A DNA stretch of 37,136 nt from Flavobacteriaceae bacterium (lineage in GTDB: Bacteria; Bacteroidota; Bacteroidia; Flavobacteriales; Weeksellaceae), in contig JAITMJ010000004.1 in the NCBI GenBank assembly GCA_031277475.1, positions 1-37,136 on the forward strand. The letters run 5' to 3'. The notes under the pieces were generated by a model. It worked only from the letters and a program-made list of their open reading frames with translations, had not been told where the DNA came from and made no database searches. Below are positions 7,035 through 14,580 of this stretch, in pieces. Position numbers and translations under genes: made by a program. The first letter of the stretch is position 1; each line of letters starts with the position of its first letter.

Positions 7035-8666
7035 TTAATATTTAATAAACTTGAAATTCTTAATTCCGGCGTTGGTTTTAATGGAAATAATATAAGCACC
7101 GGACGGCAAATTTCGGACATTAATTTGGGTTTTGTTGTTGGAAATCATCAATTTCCCGCTCAAATCGTAAATATAAACTTCTTCGATTTTGTAGTTTTTA
7201 GATAAAATATTCAGAAAATCTTTGGTCGGATTCGGATAAATATTGAGGTCTTTCAAAATTTCATCATCAGTTCCCAATTGTTCTACCAAAGTAATCGGTT
7301 CGCGGAAAAATGCAACTTCCATTCTGTAATTCGGATTGTTTTTAAAATAATAGGCTTCGCAAGTATAGGTTGCAAAATCTTCATTTTGAACATTGTTGAT
7401 GTGATAAGTTTCGGTATGAACGCCGGTATTTTCATCTAAATTTTTCAGCCAAGTAAATTGATAATCCGTTCCGGAAAGCGATTGCGTGAGGTCTGCCGAA
7501 TTTCCGATTATTCCCAAAACCTGCTCTGCGCTGTCGTATCTTTGCGGCGAATAGGTGAAATCTGCTTTAACCAAATTTTGTTGCAAAAAATTATCAATTT
7601 GAGTTTGATTGAATCTGTTGTTTTCAATAAACGTGAGAGACGGCGTGTTTGCGGGGATTTCACCGGAAAAATTATTGCTTGCCAAAGACAGCATTTGCAA
7701 TTTTGAAAACTGCGTCAATTCCGATGGAAAACCGCCTTGAAACAAATTATTGTTCAGAAAAAGTTGTTGCAAATTCGTTAAAACCAAAAGCGAAGAAAGT
7801 CCGCCGGAAATTTTGTTTCTGCCGAAATTCAGATGAATTAATTTTGTCAATTGAGACAATTCCGCAGGAAAAACCGAAATTTGATTGTTTTCCAAAGAAA
7901 GCCATTCCAAATTCACCAAAGCGGAAAGCGGCGCGGAATAATTGTTTGCAAAGAGATTGTTGCTTAAATTCAGAACTTTCAGATTCGTTAAACTTGAAAA
8001 TTCCGGCGGAATTTGGGTCAGTTGATTTCCCGATAAATTCAATTCCGAAAGGTTTGAAAGACCTGATAAATTATTGAAATTTTGCGAAATTGTATTGTTG
8101 GAAAGGTTTAAAATTTCGAGATTGGGTTTGTTGGGAATGTTTTGCGGAACGGCTGTGAGACCGAAATTTGCCAAATCCAAAACTTTTACATTGGAAAAAT
8201 TCTGCAAAAATGCGTCTATATTTGCCGCCGAAAATTGGTTGTTTCCCAAAGACAATTCTTCGAGTTGCGAAAGCGAAGCCAAAAACGAAGTCGGGTCGCC
8301 GGAAAGATTGTTGTTGCTGATGTCTAAACGCACCAAATCTGCAAGTCCCGAAACGGAAGCCGAGACTTCGCCGGAAAGTTGATTGCTGCTCAAATCCAAT
8401 TTTTGCAGTTTTGAAAAAGCAGAAAATATCGCAGGAAAATCGCCTTTCAACGCATTTCCGCGAAGATTAATTTCAATGATGTTTCCGTTTCTTGTTCGGA
8501 TTCCGTACCAATTTCTCGGGTCTTTTGAGAAGTCCCAAGTTTGGCTCCAACCGATTCCGTTTGTAGAATTATAGATAGAAATCAGTGCGTCTCTTTCCAC
8601 ATTCGGAATGCTCCATTGTGCAAATATGTGGTTGGAAATCAATAGAAAGAATAAAATTTTTTTCAC
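7035..8666 (-). CDS. Secreted leucine-rich-repeat protein with T9SS sorting domain
   Basis: 543 residues from a GTG start (MKKILFFLLISNHIFAQ, a signal peptide). The N-terminal cap includes ERDALISIYNSTNGIGWSQ, the usual start of bacterial leucine-rich-repeat proteins. About 12 repeats of the form L-x-x-L-x-L-x-x-N-x-[LF]-[ST] follow (about residues 60-350). An immunoglobulin-like stretch comes next (about 365-455). The C-terminal T9SS type A sorting domain starts at IYPNPTKDFLNI and ends in IKNFKFIKY. The protein should be exported across the outer membrane and attached to, or released from, the surface. Such repeats bind other proteins; the partner is unknown. Confidence 0.9.
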   Translation of the reverse strand: MKKILFFLLISNHIFAQWSIPNVERDALISIYNSTNGIGWSQTWDFSKDPRNWYGIRTRNGNIIEINLRGNALKGDFPAIFSAFSKLQKLDLSSNQLSGEVSASVSGLADLVRLDISNNNLSGDPTSFLASLSQLEELSLGNNQFSAANIDAFLQNFSNVKVLDLANFGLTAVPQNIPNKPNLEILNLSNNTISQNFNNLSGLSNLSELNLSGNQLTQIPPEFSSLTNLKVLNLSNNLFANNYSAPLSALVNLEWLSLENNQISVFPAELSQLTKLIHLNFGRNKISGGLSSLLVLTNLQQLFLNNNLFQGGFPSELTQFSKLQMLSLASNNFSGEIPANTPSLTFIENNRFNQTQIDNFLQQNLVKADFTYSPQRYDSAEQVLGIIGNSADLTQSLSGTDYQFTWLKNLDENTGVHTETYHINNVQNEDFATYTCEAYYFKNNPNYRMEVAFFREPITLVEQLGTDDEILKDLNIYPNPTKDFLNILSKNYKIEEVYIYDLSGKLMISNNKTQINVRNLPSGAYIISIKTNAGIKNFKFIKY

Positions 8667-8689
8667 CTTAAAAAGTATTTTTCAGATTG

Positions 8690-8697
8690 CAAATATA
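8690..8697 (-). promoter_or_regulatory. -7 box (TATATTTG) of the leucine-rich-repeat gene
   Basis: A minus-strand match to TAnnTTTG, 23 bases before the GTG start at 8666. No -33 TTG at the normal distance. Confidence 0.4.
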
Positions 8698-8844
8698 ATC
8701 TAAATCGAAATAAAAAAGAAAAATTTTTCGGATAGCAGTTTCATTCTTTTCTTGTCAGTTCGGAATTTGCAGACCACATTCCAAAGTCCGGATTTTTAGA
8801 ATCAATGAGTTTTAACAAAATTAAACGACCGGTCAAAATTCTCT

Positions 8845-8876
8845 TTTGCTTTTTATCTTTAATCTTTATACATTTG
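8845..8876 (+). promoter_or_regulatory. nosF promoter, Bacteroidota type
   Basis: TTTG at 8845-8848 and TACATTTG at 8869-8876 with a 20-base spacer give a full -33/-7 match. The leader to the ATG at 8922 is about 40 bases. The stretch is pyrimidine-rich (CTTTTATCTTTAATCTTTA and similar). The remaining 8698-8844 contains no supported feature. Confidence 0.6.
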
Positions 8877-8921
8877 CCTTTCGTCTTTATTCTTTCATCT
8901 CTACTCTCCAAAGTCTAAAAA

Positions 8922-9638
8922 ATGATCGAGATTAAAAATTTAACTAAAAAATTCAATAATCTTACGGCTCTTGACAGCGTCAATCTGCAATTCGACAACG
9001 GACATTCCATCGCATTAATCGGTCCGAACGGTTGCGGAAAAACCACGCTCATCAAATGTATTCTCGGTTTAAATGTTGTGGAACACGGCGATATCCGCGT
9101 TTTGGGAAAAAGTGTGAAAGAAGATTTCCGATACCGCGAAAAAATCGGATATATGCCGCAAATCGGGAAATATCCGGAAAATATGACGATAGAGCAAACC
9201 TTGAAAATGCTTGTGGATATCAGAAAAATTTCACCTGAAAATTTGGATACGGAACTTTTGCAGGCTTTCAATTTGGAAAATCTTTACAGCAAAAAAATGC
9301 GAACGCTTTCCGGCGGAACCACCCAAAAAGTGAGTGCCGTTCTGGCGTTTATGTTCAATCCGCAAATCATTATTTTAGACGAACCGACTGCCGGTTTGGA
9401 TCCGCTCGCCGCAGAAATTTTTAAAAATAAAATCATTAAAGAAAAAAACAAGGGAAAACTCATCATCATCACTTCGCATCTTTTGAGCGAGTTGGACGAT
9501 ATCGTCAGCCAAGTGGTTTTTATGAACGAAGGAAAAATTGTGGTTCATCAATCTGTGGACGAACTGATTTCGCAAACCAATACCCGAAAAATTTCGGAGG
9601 CAATAGTCGGGATTTTAAAAAAAATGGCTCATGAATAG
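8922..9638 (+). CDS. nosF: ABC transporter ATP-binding protein NosF
   Basis: 238 residues with all ABC ATPase motifs: Walker A GPNGCGKT (34-41), Q-loop Q80, signature LSGGTTQK (129-136), Walker B IIILDE (149-154) and switch His186. The wording around IGYMPQIGKYPENMTI and LSGGTTQKVSAVLAFMF is that of NosF, the ATPase of the NosDFY complex that matures the copper sites of nitrous-oxide reductase. It overlaps nosY by 8 bases. No nosZ, nosL or nosD lies in this window and the promoter is directly in front of nosF, so its connection to N2O reduction here is uncertain. Confidence 0.82.
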   Translation: MIEIKNLTKKFNNLTALDSVNLQFDNGHSIALIGPNGCGKTTLIKCILGLNVVEHGDIRVLGKSVKEDFRYREKIGYMPQIGKYPENMTIEQTLKMLVDIRKISPENLDTELLQAFNLENLYSKKMRTLSGGTTQKVSAVLAFMFNPQIIILDEPTAGLDPLAAEIFKNKIIKEKNKGKLIIITSHLLSELDDIVSQVVFMNEGKIVVHQSVDELISQTNTRKISEAIVGILKKMAHE

Positions 9639-10398
9639 AATCGCACGTTTCATATTATTCGACATTGTGAAAAACAGAATTATCGTGTTTTACACCGTTT
9701 TGTTGTTCATTATTTCGTGGGCGGTTTTGGGTTTGGAAAACAATCCGAGGAAAGCCGTTTCCAATTTGCTGAACGTAGTTTTGTATGTGGTTCCGCTGAT
9801 GAGCATTATTTTTTCCACGATTTACGTTTACAACAGCAGCCAATTTATAGAACTGCTTCTGAGCCAGCCCGTTCCGAGAAATAAAATCTGGTTTAACCTT
9901 TTTTTGGGACTTTCCACCGCGTTGTCTTTGGCGTTTCTCATCGGTTGCGGCGTTCCGATTTTGCTTTACGCGTCTTTCGATGCCGGATTTTCGCTGATGA
10001 TTTCCGGAGTTTTTCTCTCGCTGATTTTCACATCTTGTGCAATGCTTTCGGCGATTATCAGCCGAGATAAAGCCAAAGGCATTGGAATTTCGATTTTTAT
10101 TTGGATATTTTTTTCGATTATTTATGATGCGCTTCTGTTGCTCATCATTTTTCAGTTTTCGGATTATCCCATCGAAAAACTGATTGCGGTTTTGGCGGCG
10201 ACAAATCCCGTCGGTCTATCCAGAATTTTCGTGTTGTTGCAACTCAACATTTCCGCGATGCTCGGCTATTCCGGAGCCATATTTAAAATGATTTTCGGCA
10301 GTGGCAGTGGAATGTTTATCTCTTTGATTATCATGTTTTTATGGACGGTGCTTCCGTTTCTTTTCTCGCTGAACAGTTTTAATAAAAAAGATTTGTGA
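9631..10398 (+). CDS. nosY: ABC transporter permease NosY
   Basis: 255 residues with about six membrane helices. It reads like NosY: a short start MNRIARFILFDIVKNRI, the cytoplasmic stretch FIELLLSQPVPRNKIW, the RDKAKGIGISI segment, and the conserved ending F-N-K-K-D-L. NosY is the membrane part of the NosDFY ABC transporter, proposed to supply a sulfur species or copper chaperone function for nitrous-oxide reductase assembly. Translation is probably coupled to nosF through the 8-base overlap. Confidence 0.85.
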   Translation: MNRIARFILFDIVKNRIIVFYTVLLFIISWAVLGLENNPRKAVSNLLNVVLYVVPLMSIIFSTIYVYNSSQFIELLLSQPVPRNKIWFNLFLGLSTALSLAFLIGCGVPILLYASFDAGFSLMISGVFLSLIFTSCAMLSAIISRDKAKGIGISIFIWIFFSIIYDALLLLIIFQFSDYPIEKLIAVLAATNPVGLSRIFVLLQLNISAMLGYSGAIFKMIFGSGSGMFISLIIMFLWTVLPFLFSLNSFNKKDL

Positions 10399-10421
10399 GC
10401 AGCGTTTGTTTAGGGTGATAA

Positions 10422-10598
10422 TTGTTAGAATTCATCCTCAAAAGAAACACAACAAAACTAATTTTTGTATTATCGCTTTCCGAAATTTTGGTATTGCTTA
10501 AAATATTCGGAACCAATAGGAAAGATTGGATTCTGTTCGTTTCTTCCGGCGTTTTTGCACTTTCGCTGAAAATGGTTTTGGAAAGACTTCCTTTCTGA
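10422..10598 (+). CDS. Small two-helix membrane protein behind nosY
   Basis: 58 codons from TTG 10422 to TGA 10596-10598; an in-frame stop lies just upstream at 10419. The product starts LLEFILKRNTTKLIFVLSLS and ends KMVLERLPF. It has a basic N-terminus, a first membrane helix (about residues 12-28), a short polar turn GTNRKDW, and a second helix (about 36-53). Hydrophobic pattern, positive-inside charges and position 23 bases after nosY on the same strand all suggest a real gene. I do not recognise a family. The weak TTG start is the main doubt; a frameshift from an upstream start is possible. Confidence 0.5.
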   Translation: MLEFILKRNTTKLIFVLSLSEILVLLKIFGTNRKDWILFVSSGVFALSLKMVLERLPF

Positions 10599-10608
10599 AC
10601 GCATCAAA

Positions 10609-10856
10609 TCACTTCGCTTGCATCGGATTTATTCTTCCGTCCGGAACGCCTCTTGCAGGGGTTTTGCCTTGCTTTTGTTTGAAAACCTGAAATTTCGTGG
10701 CTTCGGAAGTGTTTCCGTCTGCACTCCAAAAATTGTTGGATTCGTCAATGTCCGCCGTTTCTTTCATCGGGTCTAATTGTATGGTTTTCAATTTTTTATC
10801 GAGCATCCTTTGGCGCAACACCAAAATTCTTGGGTGAGTTTCGGAAATTTTTTTAT
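10609..10856 (-). pseudogene. C-terminal remnant of an M1-family aminopeptidase
   Basis: The minus frame reads ETHPRILVLRQRMLDKKLKT, then IQLDPMKETADIDESNN, and ends in F-Q-V-F-K-Q-K-Q, a glycine/arginine stretch and N-P-M-Q-A-K. The D-P-x-x-E-T-A-D-[IV]-D-x-S-N-N-x-W pattern followed by K-F-x-V-F-K is the C-terminal ending of flavobacterial M1 zinc aminopeptidases, which are normally 600-850 residues. Only about 80 codons are left, without a usable start or catalytic domain, so it is a truncated relic. Its end comes 10 bases after the small ORF downstream of nosY. Confidence 0.55.
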
Positions 10857-10905
10857 TATTAACATTTTAAATTCGCCAACTGATTTACAATATTTTATAA
10901 GTGTT

Positions 10906-10930
10906 TTTAAAAATTAAACAGACTCTAAGT
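10906..10930 (-). repeat. Second copy of the GAGYCTGTTTAA phrase, inverted
   Basis: Read on the minus strand this is ACTTAGAGTCTGTTTAATTT followed by further T and A. It matches the plus-strand phrase at 5688-5712 apart from one substitution and one missing A in the core. Together the two could be ends of an old mobile element or two solo copies of a short inverted-repeat family. Confidence 0.35.
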
Positions 10931-10939
10931 ATTTTAAGT

Positions 10940-11029
10940 CCTGCCTTTGCAGGCAATGATTGGGTGTTTTATTTTCCGCAGGCTACGCTTCGCTTACCTG
11001 CGGTTATGAAAATCCGGCTCTTCGAGCCG
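10940..11029. repeat. Cluster of three GC-rich hairpins
   Basis: Three stem-loops follow one another in an AT-rich intergenic stretch: CCTGC/GCAGG with a 4-base loop (10940-10953), CCGCAGG/CCTGCGG (10976-10982 with 10997-11003), and CGGCTC-TTC-GAGCCG (11015-11029). The first two share the CCTGC core. The arrangement resembles REP-like elements in other bacteria. The non-coding gap here runs from 10857 to 11156. Confidence 0.5.
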
Positions 11030-11074
11030 CCCTAATTACAACATTCTTGATGTTGATTTCTTTTTTATAGCCAT

Positions 11075-11107
11075 TTTACAGCAACTTTACAGTGGTTTTA
11101 CAGCAGA
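11075..11107 (+). repeat. Three tandem 11-bp repeats (TTTACAGnnnn)
   Basis: Exact head-to-tail units start at 11075, 11086 and 11097: TTTACAGCAAC, TTTACAGTGGT and TTTACAGCAGA. The 11-base period is about one helical turn, so the TTTACAG cores lie on the same face of the DNA. They sit 50-80 bases upstream of the ATG at 11157, where a regulator could bind. No -7 box was seen between. Confidence 0.5.
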
Positions 11108-11156
11108 TTTTATTTCCGTTTCGCCTATTTTTACCGAAAAATTTAGAACTAAAAAA

Positions 11157-12900
11157 ATGAAAAATTTCCTATTGATTTTGGGGTTGCTGTTTTTTAATTT
11201 TGGCAAAGCGCAGCCGGGTTGGTGGGATTTAACGTCGCGTTATTTTTATACGATTTTAGATGAAAACGGAAAGGAAATTTCTTTTAAAAATGATAAGAAT
11301 TACAGCATAATGATTGACAGCACGCTGTATAAATCCCCAAATATTCCGCAGGATTCGTTAAAATTGGCAACGCCTTCTGATGAGGAATTTCAACATCACA
11401 TCCGTATCAATGATTTTTCGCTTGCTGTTCCTCAAAAAAATTATTATAAAAGCAATAAATCTTTGGAAATCAAAATTATACACGAAAAAGACACGATGTC
11501 TATTTGCCAACCTTCGGGAATAGATACGTTAAAATTTATCGCCGGACATTATTATTTCCCGAATTGGTCGAGCTCAATATTTCACAAGTTGCCTAAAACA
11601 TACGGAAAAGTGAAAATTGTAAATGCAGACCAACGGAATTTTATTGTTCCAAAAACCATGTATGATTCTATATTCTCTATCTGCTTTGGATTGGGAAATT
11701 TGGAATAAACGCATAGATAAAACCGATGAACGAGTGGTAAACAATTTTGTAAAAGGATATTTTTCTTTAGAAAAAAAGATTGAACCTACGAAATTTGAAA
11801 ATTCAGATATACTCGGAAATTCTAAAGTATTTTACCAAAATCCTCATTGGTCTAAAATTTTCTCGGCAAAAGATCAAAACAGTTACTACGGCTACATGAA
11901 TTATCCATTAGTTTATTCCGATAACAACTACTCCGACGAAACTTCTAAATATATATTTTCTATTTACGATAAAAAGAAAAATACCATTAAACATTGGTTT
12001 CCGACAGATGATCCGGAATTATTAGCCGGCGAATATTATTTGTGTCTTGATACTTTTAATGAGGTAATTTATCAAATGGCTCGGATTAGAAACCATATTC
12101 CGCCTTGGTCTCGGGAAAAACGGCAGATTTATCTGTCGAAAGATGAAGGAAAAACTTGGAATAAAGACGAGGAACTAACCCAAATTTTTAATAAATACGA
12201 TTTTAGAAGTTTAGAAATTTTGGATAGAAATCACGCTTTGGGATATACAAAACGATGGGTAAAACATAAATACAAAGAATACAATGTTGACCAAGGAATA
12301 TATTATCTGTTAAAAAATATGCAAATTGTTGATTCGCTGAAAATGCCTAATGATCCCGTTTCTAATAACGGTTTTGCTGTAAATTATCAATATGGATTTT
12401 CTGTAGAAAATGATACTGTTTTTCTCGGGGCTTGGTCTCACAGCAAACCGAATTTTCAACCGATTATTGTAAAAACGGACGGTAATTGGAATTTTACATC
12501 AAAAAAAATTACTCGCCGATACAGAAACTCCGATTCAGATATTGAAAAAGACAGCATAAGAGATTATCAAAATTTTCAATTAATCAATAATCGGGAATTG
12601 GTTTTTAAAAATGGCTCTGGAACTTTAAAACTGAATTATGAGATAGATAAAAAACAAAATGATGTTTATATTTGGGAAAACGGAAAACGGATTTATCTCA
12701 TAAATTACAGAAATTACTACGGCGCATCCTCTTTATTTTCTTTACTTTCCTTTGACGGCGGAACTTCGTGGTATATTTATCCGCAGGAACTATATGAAAA
12801 AAATCCACATATATTTATGGAAATCAATGAACAAAACGAAATTCTTTTATATAATCTTTACAAACTCTACAAAGCCTTCTACAAATTTTCGCCGCTTTAA
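11157..12900 (+). pseudogene. Secreted protein with Asp-box motifs, broken by a frameshift
   Basis: The first frame starts at ATG 11157 with a signal peptide (MKNFLLILGLLFFNFGKAQ) and stops at 11708. The second frame, shifted by one base, takes over at about 11670-11690 with ALDWEIWNKRIDKTDERVV and runs to TAA at 12900. The two parts make sense as one protein of about 580 residues. In the second part YLSKDEGKTW and LSFDGGTSW match the S-x-D-x-G-x-T-W Asp-box of sialidase and other beta-propeller proteins. I recognise no named family. The break may be a real mutation, a sequencing indel near the TTCTCTATCT stretch, or less likely recoding. If two genes were intended, the second would lack a good start. 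Confidence 0.65.
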
Positions 12901-12916
12901 ATGCTTCTACTTCGCT

Positions 12917-12951
12917 AAAAGCCAATCGCCAAAAGCAAGAAGCCAATCGCC
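12917..12951 (+). repeat. AAGCCAATCGCC short repeat, two copies
   Basis: AAAAGCCAATCGCC at 12917-12930 and AGAAGCCAATCGCC at 12938-12951 lie 21 bases apart, just after the frameshifted Asp-box gene. The same phrase occurs inside the LysM gene at 35626-35647. The rest of 12952-13010 shows nothing else. Confidence 0.55.
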
Positions 12952-13010
12952 GGCCGCATCTTTAATTTCATTTTCGGGAGATTTCGACATTGAAATTTTT
13001 ATTGATTTAT

Positions 13011-13100
13011 TAAAAGTCATTCTAAAAAATGTAATCCATTACAAAAAGTCATTCCAGAAAATGTAAGAATTTACAAAAAGTCGTTCCAGAAATGTGATTG
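13011..13100 (+). repeat. Three imperfect 32-bp tandem repeats
   Basis: Units start near 13011, 13043 and 13075. Each has the form AAAAAGTC[AG]TTC[TC]AGAAA followed by ATGTAA-like sequence. The middle copy is the cleanest and the third is truncated. The 32-base period is about three helical turns. They lie immediately upstream of the -7 box of the ATPase gene at 13144 and may be regulator sites or a slipped-strand repeat. Confidence 0.6.
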
Positions 13101-13115
13101 GTTCTCAAAATAGTG

Positions 13116-13123
13116 TATCTTTG
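13116..13123 (+). promoter_or_regulatory. -7 box (TATCTTTG) of the ATPase gene
   Basis: A full TAnnTTTG match 20 bases before the ATG at 13144. A TTG at 13098-13100 gives a 15-base spacer, shorter than the usual 17-23, at the end of the tandem repeats. Confidence 0.45.
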
Positions 13124-13143
13124 TATCTGCAAATATTAAAAAT

Positions 13144-14436
13144 ATGAAGAGAATATTATTTGAAAAATTGCAACAATGGAAAAACAGCGATACGAGAAAA
13201 CCGCTTGTTCTACGCGGTGCGCGTCAAGTTGGGAAAACTTGGCTGATGAAAGAATTTGCCAAAACCGAATACGAAAATTTTATTTACATCAATTTTGAGT
13301 TTGATGAAGGTATGAAAACGCTGTTTGATGCCGATCTTGATCCGGAAAGGATTTTATTGCAACTGAAAACATTTTCCGGAATAGAAGCAAAACCGCACAC
13401 CACATTGATTATTTTTGATGAAATTCAGGAAACCAATCGCGGATTGACTGCATTGAAATATTTTTGTGAAAATGCGCCGGAATATCACATTGTCGCAGCC
13501 GGTTCTCTGCTCGGAATTACGCTTCATCAGAACGTTTCTTTTCCTGTCGGCAAAGTAGATTTTTTAGATTTGCATCCGCTTAATTTTTATGAATTTCTTT
13601 GTGCCATTGGGCAAGAGCGATTCGCAGAATTATTAAAAACGAATGATTTTCAAATGGTTACATCATTCAAAACAAAATATATCGAATGGTTGCGGCAATA
13701 TTATTACGTTGGCGGAATGCCGGCAGCCGTAGTTTCTTATGCCGAAAAACAAGATTTTGCGGAAGTTCGCACAGTTCAAAAAAATATTTTAGATGCCTAC
13801 GAAAGCGATTTTTCAAAACACGCTCCCACAGAAATCGTACCGCGTATTCGTTTGGTTTGGAATTCTATTTTGCCGCAACTCGCCAAAGAAAATCGCAAAT
13901 TTATTTATTCAAAAATTCAAAAAGGAGCGAGAGCGCGAGAATTTGAGTTGGCAATGGCGTGGTTGCTCGATTGCGGATTGATAAAGCAGGTTTTTCGTGT
14001 TTCAAAACCCGATTTACCGTTGAAAGCCTACCTCGATTTTTCGGCATTTAAAATTTTTATGGTAGATGTAGGATTAATGTCGGCAATGGCAGGATTAGAC
14101 GTAAAAACATTGTTGCAAGGAAGTAAAATTTTTGAAGAATTTAAAGGTTCATTAACGGAACAATTTGTTTTTCAGCAACTTACGAAAAAAGAAAATTTAG
14201 TAATCGCTTATTGGGCTTCCGAAAGTTTGAAAGCCGAGGTGGATTTGCTGATTCAATATTCAAATGAAATTATTCCGGTAGAAGTGAAAGCCGCCGAAAA
14301 TCTGCAAGCAAAAAGTTTGAAAACGTATTGTAAAAAGTATAATCCAAAAACTGCAATCAGAACATCATTGTCGGATTACAGAGAAGAATCTTGGCTTACA
14401 AATGTTCCGCTTTATGTAATCGGAGAATATTTTTAG
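13144..14436 (+). CDS. AAA_14/DUF4143 ATP-binding protein
   Basis: 430 residues. The N-terminal AAA_14 domain has Walker A GARQVGKT (25-32) and Walker B LIIFDEIQE (88-96), followed by the arginine-free sensor stretch YHIVAAGSLLGI. The C-terminal DUF4143 part (about 205-400) ends in a restriction-nuclease-like strand, where E-V-D-L-L-I and I-I-P-V-E-V-K-A form the usual E-x-V-K pattern. These stand-alone ATPases are common in Bacteroidota and often sit in variable or mobile DNA; their job is not settled, though defence or toxin-antitoxin roles have been suggested. Length and motifs are complete. It is a lone gene with its own -7 box behind a tandem repeat. Confidence 0.88.
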   Translation: MKRILFEKLQQWKNSDTRKPLVLRGARQVGKTWLMKEFAKTEYENFIYINFEFDEGMKTLFDADLDPERILLQLKTFSGIEAKPHTTLIIFDEIQETNRGLTALKYFCENAPEYHIVAAGSLLGITLHQNVSFPVGKVDFLDLHPLNFYEFLCAIGQERFAELLKTNDFQMVTSFKTKYIEWLRQYYYVGGMPAAVVSYAEKQDFAEVRTVQKNILDAYESDFSKHAPTEIVPRIRLVWNSILPQLAKENRKFIYSKIQKGARAREFELAMAWLLDCGLIKQVFRVSKPDLPLKAYLDFSAFKIFMVDVGLMSAMAGLDVKTLLQGSKIFEEFKGSLTEQFVFQQLTKKENLVIAYWASESLKAEVDLLIQYSNEIIPVEVKAAENLQAKSLKTYCKKYNPKTAIRTSLSDYREESWLTNVPLYVIGEYF

Positions 14437-14548
14437 ATAAAACCGGATATTCCTAACCGTTTAATTTTCAAAAGAATGTATAATATTGATTCACAAATAG
14501 TTGTAAATATTTTTTGAATATTATTATAATACAAAGCATTAAAATCGC

Positions 14549-14556
14549 TAAATTTG
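14549..14556 (+). promoter_or_regulatory. -7 box (TAAATTTG) of the RNase G gene
   Basis: A TAnnTTTG match 24 bases before the ATG at 14581. The preceding bases are very AT-rich and no -33 TTG lies at the normal distance. Confidence 0.4.
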
Positions 14557-14580
14557 GGCAAAAAATTCTAAAACAGAGCA

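Noticed and set aside
8741..8911. A 56-codon minus-strand frame (from a TTG) containing SKNPDFGMWSANSELTRKE
   Set aside because: The C-terminal half looks somewhat protein-like, but the frame overlaps the nosF promoter and a pyrimidine-rich leader, has no good start and matches no family I know. A database search could revive it.
11670..11708. Programmed ribosomal frameshift in the Asp-box gene
   Set aside because: No slippery heptamer or downstream pseudoknot was recognised at the junction; mutation or sequencing error is simpler.
13011..13100. CRISPR array
   Set aside because: The three units are directly adjacent with no spacers, are imperfect, and no cas genes are present.
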